Source of the DNA: Cyclobacterium marinum DSM 745
GTDB lineage: Bacteria > Bacteroidota > Bacteroidia > Cytophagales > Cyclobacteriaceae
Direction of reading: 5' to 3'
Length of the DNA stretch: 64,000 nucleotides
Assembly: GCF_000222485.1 (NCBI RefSeq)
Contig: NC_015914.1
Location: forward strand, 1,364,001-1,428,000
How positions within the stretch are numbered: position 1 is the first letter of the stretch; each line of letters opens with the position of its first letter. The position numbers and the translations under genes were made by a program. This document shows positions 21,545 to 29,329 of the stretch, one piece after another. Below the pieces are notes generated by a model, which saw nothing but the letters and a program-made list of their open reading frames with translations, had not been told where the DNA came from and searched no databases.

Positions 21545-21879
21545 TTTAACAAAGGTTATGTAATAGGATTTATAATGGTCTGTCCCGAGTCTTACGGAAA
21601 GTGTTGCAATCGCAAGAAAATCAGATGTATTGCGATTTTAATATAGTACCCTTATATTGAAATTGAAAACGGCAACGAATTGGCTGATTTTGAACCAATT
21701 TCAGCACGTAATAGATTGTCTATTGCGTACTTCGGATTTAAAAACCTTGACCAATATTTTCAAATGGTCAAGGTTTTTTTTGGTATGGCTTATGCAGGGT
21801 ATTTTTTGAAAGTAATGAATCTTTCATTATCTTAACATCACCCCTACAGAACCCATACTAATAACCAAACCCTTACCCA
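21545..21879. other. Intergenic region after the ThuA-hydrolase cassette
   Basis: It contains a strong terminator at 21741-21782 and the upstream region of the next membrane-protein gene. About 190 bp before the terminator hold no recognisable coding sequence or RNA. Confidence 0.6.
21741..21782 (+). terminator. Intrinsic terminator
   Basis: Perfect arms AACCTTGACCA and TGGTCAAGGTT around an AT-rich loop are followed by a run of eight T. It lies about 200 bp after the hydrolase stop codon. Confidence 0.85.
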
Positions 21880-22572
21880 ATGAAATTCTTCATTCCTACG
21901 AAAAAGCTTCAAAAAGCTTTTTTAGTGGCAATCTTATTGTTGCTAATTTTAAATATCCTTAGCATCTTTCTAGCTATTAACCATGACCAGAATAACTCCT
22001 TGGGTTCGTTCCTTATTCTGCTATTTGATTTTAATCAGGAAGCAAACATTCCTTCATTGTTCTCTACCCTACAATTTTTGGTAGCTTCACTACTTTTGTT
22101 GATCATTGCACTTTTTAAAAAATCAAACGGCAAAAAACACTGGGGATGGTTAGGTATTTCACTGTTGTTTTTTTTATTAATGTTGGATGAGGCGGCATCC
22201 ATTCATGAGTTTTTATTTACATTTCTTCAAGAGAAGTACCACAATTCAACGTTATTTTATTATATCAGCCTACTTGTATTCGGACTGGTATTGGTAGGTA
22301 TGGCCTTGATTTACATTCCTTTTTTCAATCATCTCAACAAACGATTACTTACGGGAATGCTTTTGTCAATGGGCATATTCTTATTAGGTGCCATTGTTTT
22401 TGAAAGTATCGGAAAAAATGTTTTCGACACCTATGGATTAAGCTTTGGTTACCGATTGATATATACAATAGAAGAAACCCTAGAAATGCTTGGCTTGGCC
22501 ATTTTTATCAATGTCCTGAATTGGTACATCGGTATAAAAATGCAAAAAATATCTATAGTGCTAACCGTTTAA
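21880..22572 (+). CDS. Polytopic membrane protein of unknown function
   Basis: The 230 residues have about six predicted membrane helices (near 12-34, 60-80, 88-105, 122-145, 150-172 and 195-218). A conserved-looking acidic segment, LLMLDEAASIHE, lies between helices 3 and 4, and a second, YTIEETLEMLG, lies before the last helix. The spaced Asp/Glu/His residues recall metal-dependent membrane proteins, but no family was recognised. It lies alone between a terminator and the FG-GAP gene. Confidence 0.75.
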   Translation: MKFFIPTKKLQKAFLVAILLLLILNILSIFLAINHDQNNSLGSFLILLFDFNQEANIPSLFSTLQFLVASLLLLIIALFKKSNGKKHWGWLGISLLFFLLMLDEAASIHEFLFTFLQEKYHNSTLFYYISLLVFGLVLVGMALIYIPFFNHLNKRLLTGMLLSMGIFLLGAIVFESIGKNVFDTYGLSFGYRLIYTIEETLEMLGLAIFINVLNWYIGIKMQKISIVLTV

Positions 22573-22653
22573 AAATCCGTGGTCACTACCCTATCAATGA
22601 AAATAACCCCATTAGCTTGTCGGGTAAATTGAGAACTACAATAATCAAATAAT

Positions 22654-22673
22654 ACTGGACAGTACAGGATAGT
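22654..22673. promoter_or_regulatory. 10-bp-phased ACAGGA-type repeat upstream of the FG-GAP gene
   Basis: Units ACTGGACAGT and ACAGGATAGT are adjacent and resemble the pair upstream of SusC at 12864-12883; 15 of the 20 positions from GGACAG to GATAG are shared in register. A third, degenerate unit follows directly. The FG-GAP gene starts 29 bp later. Confidence 0.5.
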
Positions 22674-22702
22674 TCTGACAGATAAACTACTATCTTTAAA
22701 AC

Positions 22703-23833
22703 ATGAATCTAAGCCTTAATATCGCATTAATAGTGGCAGGATTGACCAATGATCCCAAGCCTATAACCTTTGAAAAGCAAATCATTGCTATGGAAACTGC
22801 TGAGTCAGCAGGTGTCTTTGATGTAGATGCAGATGGTCATCCGGATATTGTCTCCGGCAGCTATTGGTACAAAGGTCCTGAGTTTTCCAAGCGACAGTTG
22901 ATCGGACAAGTAAAGCGCGTCAGTGAATACTTTGATGATTTTTCTACCATTCCCATGGATGTAAATGGTGATGGAAAGACTGACTACGTTACAGGCGGAT
23001 GGTTCGGAAAGACGCTGTACTGGGTAGAAAACCCCGGAAGCAATAAAGAATGGGCCGTGCACGAAATCACCAATCCCGGTAACGTAGAGACCACAAGAGC
23101 CTGGGATGTAGACAACGATGGCCACTTGGACATTGTTCCGAATACTCCCAATCAACCGCTTGCTTATTATACTTTAAATCGGGATGCAAATGGGAAAGGT
23201 ACCGGTGAATTTGAAAAACATTCGGTAACTGAAAAACACGGCCATGGCCTAGGTTTTGGAGATATCAATGGAGATGGTAGAGGAGACTTTATAATACCAG
23301 AAGGTTGGTTAGAGGCTCCTCAAGACTTAGAAAATGGCAGGTGGACATTACACGAGACTTTTCAATTGGGCACTGCCAGCGTCCCCATCATAGTAACTGA
23401 CGTAAACAGCGATGGCTTAAACGACCTAATTGTGGGGCAAGGACACGACTATGGATTGCATTGGTATGAACAGGTTAAAGAAGGAGATACAATTTCCTTT
23501 ATTAAACACCCCATTGACCCTTTTCAGTCTCAATACCATACGATGGAATGGATAGACATAGACAATGATGGAGAAATGGAACTGGTAACTGGTAAACGCT
23601 ACCGCGCACACAATGGCAATGATCCCGGAGGAAATGATTTTATGGGGTTGTATTATTTTAAGTGGAATGGGGAATCTTTTACTAAAAACGTGATAAGCTA
23701 TGGCCCTTTTGGAGAAGGCAAAGGAGCCGGCCTTTATTTTTCTGTCGCGGACTTAAATGGCAATGGAATGATGGACATTGTTGTAGCTGGAAAAGATGGC
23801 TTGGTGGTGTTCCACAATAAAGGAAGTCGCTAA
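22703..23833 (+). CDS. FG-GAP/VCBS repeat seven-bladed propeller protein
   Basis: The 376 residues carry seven Asp-rich calcium-binding loops of the FG-GAP/VCBS kind: DVDADGHPDIV, DVNGDGKTDYV, DVDNDGHLDIV, DINGDGRGDFI, DVNSDGLNDLI, DIDNDGEMELV and DLNGNGMMDIV. That fits one seven-bladed beta-propeller. The hydrophobic N-terminus is short and only a weak candidate signal. Such proteins are common in Bacteroidota and Planctomycetota carbohydrate loci and are thought to bind glycans or proteins outside the cytoplasm. The shared upstream repeat suggests coregulation with the SusC/SusD genes. Confidence 0.88.
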   Translation: MNLSLNIALIVAGLTNDPKPITFEKQIIAMETAESAGVFDVDADGHPDIVSGSYWYKGPEFSKRQLIGQVKRVSEYFDDFSTIPMDVNGDGKTDYVTGGWFGKTLYWVENPGSNKEWAVHEITNPGNVETTRAWDVDNDGHLDIVPNTPNQPLAYYTLNRDANGKGTGEFEKHSVTEKHGHGLGFGDINGDGRGDFIIPEGWLEAPQDLENGRWTLHETFQLGTASVPIIVTDVNSDGLNDLIVGQGHDYGLHWYEQVKEGDTISFIKHPIDPFQSQYHTMEWIDIDNDGEMELVTGKRYRAHNGNDPGGNDFMGLYYFKWNGESFTKNVISYGPFGEGKGAGLYFSVADLNGNGMMDIVVAGKDGLVVFHNKGSR

Positions 23834-24003
23834 ATACATACATTCAATTTAACCAAGCTGTTAATACTTCGGATTCTAAATTAACTTATAAATAATAAGC
23901 AGCACTGATCCTTGCTTGAAGCTTTCTTTATCTTTGGTTTTCATTTCGGAGAGACAATGACTAGATTATTTTTCTCCTTGGCATATAAAACTAATCCTCA
24001 TTC

Positions 24004-25581
24004 ATGAAAAAACTAATCTGCTTTTGTTGGGCACTAAGTCTCAGTTTTAGCCTTCTGGCACAAAACACCGTCACGGGCTACATCTATGAAGACAGCAATC
24101 AAAATGGTAAAAAGGAACGCAGAGAAAAGGGCATTCCTGAAGTGGCTGTCAGCAACGGAAAAGAGGTAGTACTGACTGATAAAAAAGGAAAGTATTCTTT
24201 ACCTATAGGAATCGATAATATCATTTTTGTTATCAAACCAAGTGGCTATAAAGTGCCTGTTGGTGAAAATCAATTACCTGAATTTTATTATATCCACAAA
24301 CCAGAAGGCTCTCCCGAACTTCAATACAAGGGTTCTGAGCCAACCGGAAAGCTGCCAAAATCAGTGAACTTTGCACTCCATAAAACCGAAGAGCCGGATA
24401 ATTTTACTGCAATGATCTTTGGTGATCCACAGCCATATAATAAAACGGAATTGGATCAATTTGCTAAAGGTGTAGTAGACAAAGCCAAGGAAGAAAGCAA
24501 TATTAGTTTTGGTATTAGCCTTGGTGATTTGGCAGGAGATGACTTGGATTTACACCCTCCTTATGTGGAAATTTTAAAACAAACTAGATGGCACTGGTAC
24601 AATGTAATGGGTAACCATGACATGAATTATGACGCTAAGATAGATGAGCATTCTGACGAATCCTTTGAAAGGGTCTTTGGCCCTGCCACTTATTCTTTTA
24701 ACCAAGGAAATGCGCACTTCATTATTTTAGATGATATTTTATATCCAGACCCTAGGGATGATAAAGGTTATTGGGGTGGATTTACACAAACCCAGTTGGA
24801 CTTTATAGAAAACAACCTGAAGCACGTAGACAAAGACAAATTAATTGTACTGTCTTTTCACATTCCCTTCCTCCATATCAATGAAAATGGATTCAGGAAC
24901 AGTGACCGACAAAAGATTTTTGATCTACTGAAGGATTACCAAAATGTATTGGCCCTATCAGCACATACCCATTTGCAACGCCATAATTTTTATACGGAAG
25001 AAGATGGCTGGGAAGGCAGTACTCCTTTTCACGAATACAATGCAGGCACCACTTCAGGTGATTGGTACTCCGGGAAAATAAACGATGATGGCGTTCCCAT
25101 TTCAACCATGAGAGATGGTACTCCCAAAGGATACGCCCTACTTCATATTGAAGGAAATCAATATAAAATAGATTATCAGGTAATTGGAGCACCAAAAGAA
25201 CACCAAATAAAGATTTTCAACCCCAAAGTTGTCGCCAATAACCGTGGTTCCGGCTCAGGCATTTTTGCCAACTTCTATATGGGAGACAAAAATGATAAGG
25301 TAGAGTATCGAATAGACAATGGCCCTTGGAAAAAAATGAATTGGATAGAGGCACCTGATCCTTCCTATGTAGCCTCCGTAATGGAATGGGACCTGATGGA
25401 TAAATTAGAGCCCGGAAGAAGACCTTCCAACCCTGTGAATGTTACCCACCTTTGGAAAGGAAGCATAGACACTAAACTGCCGGTAGGCAAACATACCATC
25501 ACCGTTAGAGCCACAGATATGTTTGGCCGGACTTTTACTGAGACCAGCGAATATACCGTTGCTGAGCCGGTGGCTTATTGA
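24004..25581 (+). CDS. Secreted calcineurin-like metallophosphoesterase
   Basis: The 525 residues comprise a signal peptide (to about 19, SLLAQN), a small SdrD-like/CNA-B-like beta domain (about 21-115), and a calcineurin-like phosphoesterase domain. The metal ligands are in order: GDPQP, GDLAGDD, GNHD, SFHIP and SAHTH. The C-terminal metallophosphoesterase domain (about 390-520) follows. It presumably cleaves phosphate esters in the periplasm. TATCTTTG at 23929-23936 matches the Bacteroidota -7 element TAnnTTTG and may drive the gene. A terminator follows it. Confidence 0.9.
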   Translation: MKKLICFCWALSLSFSLLAQNTVTGYIYEDSNQNGKKERREKGIPEVAVSNGKEVVLTDKKGKYSLPIGIDNIIFVIKPSGYKVPVGENQLPEFYYIHKPEGSPELQYKGSEPTGKLPKSVNFALHKTEEPDNFTAMIFGDPQPYNKTELDQFAKGVVDKAKEESNISFGISLGDLAGDDLDLHPPYVEILKQTRWHWYNVMGNHDMNYDAKIDEHSDESFERVFGPATYSFNQGNAHFIILDDILYPDPRDDKGYWGGFTQTQLDFIENNLKHVDKDKLIVLSFHIPFLHINENGFRNSDRQKIFDLLKDYQNVLALSAHTHLQRHNFYTEEDGWEGSTPFHEYNAGTTSGDWYSGKINDDGVPISTMRDGTPKGYALLHIEGNQYKIDYQVIGAPKEHQIKIFNPKVVANNRGSGSGIFANFYMGDKNDKVEYRIDNGPWKKMNWIEAPDPSYVASVMEWDLMDKLEPGRRPSNPVNVTHLWKGSIDTKLPVGKHTITVRATDMFGRTFTETSEYTVAEPVAY

Positions 25582-25609
25582 TCTACCAAATAGGTGAAAC
25601 TTTTGAATA

Positions 25610-25660
25610 GGTGGCTAAAGTATTAAGCGTTTAACTTCTGATACTTTAGCCACCTTTTAT
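25610..25660 (+). terminator. Intrinsic terminator after metallophosphoesterase gene
   Basis: Arms GGTGGCTAAAGTAT and ATACTTTAGCCACC are perfectly complementary, have a loop of about 16 bp and are followed by TTTTAT. Confidence 0.85.
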
Positions 25661-25837
25661 GTTTTATGCCAGCTCCAAATCACCAATTGAGCGTAAATAA
25701 TTTATTCATGGTTTGAAAACGCTGACCGGAAACCCATTAAATTCAAAAAGTTGTAACGCATATAAAATTTACAATCAACGAATCTTTCTAAGAAAACACG
25801 GCTAAATAAGCAATTAAAAATTTCAGTATATTTATGA

Positions 25838-26347
25838 ATGCATGAAAATTCAATCCATAAAATAATTGAGGTATTAGGTTTGGCCCCTCACCCTGAGGGA
25901 GGATATTTTAAAGAAACTTATAGAAGTACCGATGAAATCCTACAAGACTGTTTACCGGATGATTACAAAGGCAATAGAAATTATTCAACCTGTATCTATT
26001 TTTTACTGACTTCAGACGATTTTTCTGCTTTCCACAGGATTAAACAAGATGAAATTTGGCATTTTTACGATGGATCTCCTCTAAGATTACATTCAATCTC
26101 TGCATCCGGCCTTCATGAAACTCATATTATTGGTAGAAATATCAAAAATGGTGAACGACCCCAACTCATTGTTCCCGGGGGTCATTGGTTTGGCGCGGAA
26201 GTTATCGAGAAAGATACTTATAGCTTAGTAGGCTGCACTGTTTCACCCGGATTTAGTTTTAATGATTTTGAGCTAAAAAGCAGTGTAGAACTTAGCTTAT
26301 TATTTCCACATTGTAAAAAAATAATCGAAAGGTTGACGCATTATTAA
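25838..26347 (+). CDS. Cupin of the DUF985 family
   Basis: This 169-residue single-domain cupin has the family's opening segment (GLAPHPEGGYFKETYRS), the central FHRIKQDEIWHFYDG and the closing PGGHWFGAEV and GCTVSPGFSFNDFE motifs. DUF985 proteins are small sugar-epimerase-like cupins of undetermined reaction. The start ATG at 25838 overlaps an out-of-frame ATG at 25834. It stands alone between the metallophosphoesterase and sulfatase genes. Confidence 0.9.
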   Translation: MHENSIHKIIEVLGLAPHPEGGYFKETYRSTDEILQDCLPDDYKGNRNYSTCIYFLLTSDDFSAFHRIKQDEIWHFYDGSPLRLHSISASGLHETHIIGRNIKNGERPQLIVPGGHWFGAEVIEKDTYSLVGCTVSPGFSFNDFELKSSVELSLLFPHCKKIIERLTHY

Positions 26348-26551
26348 AAATCTGCATTTAAATTAATGGTTGAATCGAAATCTCCCTCTTTACGATTTCC
26401 CCAAAATACTCCAACCGGGCATTAAAAGTTCCTTACACTATTAAAATTCAGACCCGGAGAAATCATTTCATATCAAATTCACCTACAGAATTAATGAAAG
26501 TTTTCATCATTTATAGATTAATACAAACAAAAGAAAACCACTAATGCACCT

Positions 26552-28093
26552 ATGAAAAGTTTAAATCGGAAAATTCATTTAACTCTTTTTTCAATTGGCT
26601 TGTTACTTCTCAGTAATTGTAGCCCACCACCGCAACAACCTGAAGAGAAACCCAACATCCTTTTTATTGCGGTAGATGATATGAATGACTGGGCAGGCTT
26701 TTTGTCCGGCCATACCGGTATGAAAATCCATACCCCAAATATTGACCGTCTTGCAGCTTCCTCCATGATCTTCACCAATGCACATACTCCTGCACCGGCT
26801 TGTGCACCAACGCGAGCAGCAATCCTGACAGGAGTTCACCATGCACGATCTGGAGCTCAGAACGTGTACTGGGGAGACGGTCCATTATGGCGAAAATTTG
26901 AAGCCCTTAAGGAAGTGACAACCTTAGAGAAATTCTTTAAAAACAATGGCTATAAAACCCTAGGGGCAGGTAAAATATATCACAGTCAGGCTCCCCCCTG
27001 GTCGCCAACAAGCCAGGTAGAACCCGAAAACTGGGATTATTATTACCCCAGCCCATACATTTCTCACCCTTACCAAATGAGAGCACCTGAAGATGTTATC
27101 TACCCTGAGGGTGTAGACAATGAAAACCGCCCGGGAGGAGGAGCTAATAGTTGGTGGACCTGGGGAGCTATACCTGCCTCAGATGAAAAAATGGCAGATT
27201 ACCATGTAGCAGATTGGGGAAGTTATCAACTAAGTTTAAAACATGCCAAGCCTTTCTTCCTGGCCGTAGGAATGTGGAAACCCCATGATCCATGGGAGGT
27301 ACCTCAAAAGTATTTCGACATGTATCCACTAGAGGACATTGTATTACCGGAACGAAAAAAAGATGATTTAGAAGATTCCTTCGATCATGGAAGAAGATGG
27401 ATCATGAAATGGGTATTGGAAAATAAACAGTGGGAGAAAATCATTCAGTCTTATGCCGCTTCCATCACTTTTTCTGATGCTATGGTTGGAAGGCTACTCG
27501 ATGCCTTTGAAAACTCTGAATATGCGGACAATACCATCGTTGTTTTGTGGTCTGACCATGGCATGCATATGGGAGAGAAAGACAATATTGAAAAATTCAC
27601 CTTGTTTGAAAGGTCAACCAGAGTACCATTTTTAATAGCGGTACCCGGAATGTCTCTTGCAGGCGAAAGGTATGACCACCCTGTAAGTTTAATGGACTTG
27701 TACCCTACCCTTGTAGACCTAGCCGGTTTTGAAAAACCTGCTCATCTGGATGGAAATAGTTTGGTACCACAACTGAAAGACCCAAGTATAACTTCCGATC
27801 CTGTTATTTCAAGCTATAAATTCAAGTCTATTGAAGGTCATGCAGTAAGGAGCATGAGGTACAGGTATATTTATTACCCTGAAATTAATTTGGAAGAGCT
27901 CTATGACCATGAAACCGATCCTAATGAATGGGACAATATCGCCTACAAAAGTGGAAACAAAAACATCATTGCCGATCACAGAAAAGTCTTGCTGGAAATG
28001 CTCCCGGAATTGACCTGGAAAGAAGGAGCACCTGAAGGTTATTCCATAGATGAGGAAGGTAATGTAAAAAAAGATGACTTTGAATCGTTTTAA
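26552..28093 (+). CDS. Lipoprotein sulfatase (iduronate-2-sulfatase-like)
   Basis: This 513-residue sulfatase has a lipobox Cys at 23 (SNCSPP). The formylglycine motif C84-A-P-T-R is of the Cys type and needs maturation by a formylglycine-generating enzyme or anSME; none is encoded here. The metal ligands start at D42-D43 (AVDDMND), and the second ligand set is WSDHGMHMGEKDNIEKFT. This resembles S1 family subgroups around iduronate-2-sulfatase. It probably desulfates an algal or animal polysaccharide fragment, supporting a role for this region in sulfated-glycan use. Confidence 0.92.
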   Translation: MKSLNRKIHLTLFSIGLLLLSNCSPPPQQPEEKPNILFIAVDDMNDWAGFLSGHTGMKIHTPNIDRLAASSMIFTNAHTPAPACAPTRAAILTGVHHARSGAQNVYWGDGPLWRKFEALKEVTTLEKFFKNNGYKTLGAGKIYHSQAPPWSPTSQVEPENWDYYYPSPYISHPYQMRAPEDVIYPEGVDNENRPGGGANSWWTWGAIPASDEKMADYHVADWGSYQLSLKHAKPFFLAVGMWKPHDPWEVPQKYFDMYPLEDIVLPERKKDDLEDSFDHGRRWIMKWVLENKQWEKIIQSYAASITFSDAMVGRLLDAFENSEYADNTIVVLWSDHGMHMGEKDNIEKFTLFERSTRVPFLIAVPGMSLAGERYDHPVSLMDLYPTLVDLAGFEKPAHLDGNSLVPQLKDPSITSDPVISSYKFKSIEGHAVRSMRYRYIYYPEINLEELYDHETDPNEWDNIAYKSGNKNIIADHRKVLLEMLPELTWKEGAPEGYSIDEEGNVKKDDFESF

Positions 28094-28555
28094 ACAAATT
28101 TTATTAAGTAATCTTTGCCATGCTTTTTAAGGAAACGTTACTATAAACACTAAGGGCAGTTTTCACTTGCTTGCACCAATACTGCCCTTAGTGTTATTTC
28201 CAAACACCTTTCACAAATTTTATTATTAATCTAAGCCATTGCTAAATAATTCAAGGATGCCAGAGCGACTAATAATTTTGGCAGTATTGTTGCGTAATTG
28301 TAATAATTACGTCAACGTCGAGTCTTAAATAATATTCCCGGCTTTGGGGATGAACAATGGATTTAGATAATAGGAATGTATAGCCTTCTATAGCTAGAAA
28401 CAAGCTTTTTGAATTAAGCTAGGAATGATATAAGCCTACCTTATCAATTTAGAAAAGGCTGCATTCGCAGTAATCACAACCATTGAAAATTTTTCATCCA
28501 AACAGCAGATTTAAGAAACGAAGTGACCTATTTCGGTTTTTAAACCCAGCAAATT
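28094..28555. other. Intergenic region between sulfatase and Ku
   Basis: It has a strong stem at 28146-28195, then about 360 bp without a supported gene. A second small stem (CGTAATT, 28293-28299; AATTACG, 28305-28311) lies 245 bp before the Ku start and could be regulatory. Confidence 0.55.
28146..28196 (+). terminator. Stem-loop, probable terminator of the sulfatase gene
   Basis: The 15-bp perfect arms AACACTAAGGGCAGT (28146-28160) and ACTGCCCTTAGTGTT (28181-28195) are followed by only a short ATTT, so termination is likely but the T tail is weak. Confidence 0.65.
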
Positions 28556-29329
28556 ATGAAATCTATATGGAATGGCACTGTTAGCTTCGGTCTTGTCTCA
28601 ATCCCAATAAAAATGTATTCCGCATCAGAAGGGCGTACTCTTGATTTAGATATGCTTGACAAACATGATCATGCACGTATAAGGTACAAGCGGGTTAATG
28701 AAAATACAGGAAAGGAAGTAGCCTATAAAGACATAGTAAAAGGCTATAAAAAAGACGATGCCTATGTGATTTTAGAAAAAGAAGACTTTGAAAATGCCAA
28801 CCTAAAAAAAAGCAAAACCATCGACATAGAGGAATTTGTAGAGGAAACTGAGGTGGCGGATATGCTTTTTAAGAACCCATATTACCTCGAACCGCAAAAA
28901 GAGGGAGGTAAAGCTTATAATTTATTAAGAGATGCATTAAAGAAAACTGGAAAACTAGGCGTGGCAACCTTCGTTATGCGACAAAAAGAGAATCTTTCTC
29001 TTATAGGTGTTTACAAGAATGTCATTGTTTTGCACGTCATTCGTTTTGCTGAGGAAATCCGAGACACCAAGGAAATTAAAATACCAAAATCTAAAACCTC
29101 CGATAAGGAAATTTCCATGGCAGAATCCCTTATTGAAAACTATACAGCAAAATTTGAATTCGAGAAATACAAAGATGTTTATAATGAGCAACTATTGAAA
29201 ACCATTGAATCCAAGTCTTCAGGAAAAAAAGTCAAGGTTGAAAAAGTGGAAAGTGAACCAACTGCTGCCAAAGATTTAATGGCAAAACTTAAAGCAAGTC
29301 TTGAGAAAAGAAAAAAAATGGCCTCCTAA
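28556..29329 (+). CDS. ku: Non-homologous end-joining protein Ku
   Basis: Bacterial Ku is a homodimeric ring that binds DNA ends and recruits LigD. The 257 residues start with the hallmark MKSIWNGTVSFGLVSIPIKMY and continue with the Ku core. The C-terminal Lys-rich extension (about 220-257) is usual for DNA binding. The stop codon is directly followed by the ligD start codon with no gap, so translation is probably coupled. Confidence 0.96.
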   Translation: MKSIWNGTVSFGLVSIPIKMYSASEGRTLDLDMLDKHDHARIRYKRVNENTGKEVAYKDIVKGYKKDDAYVILEKEDFENANLKKSKTIDIEEFVEETEVADMLFKNPYYLEPQKEGGKAYNLLRDALKKTGKLGVATFVMRQKENLSLIGVYKNVIVLHVIRFAEEIRDTKEIKIPKSKTSDKEISMAESLIENYTAKFEFEKYKDVYNEQLLKTIESKSSGKKVKVEKVESEPTAAKDLMAKLKASLEKRKKMAS

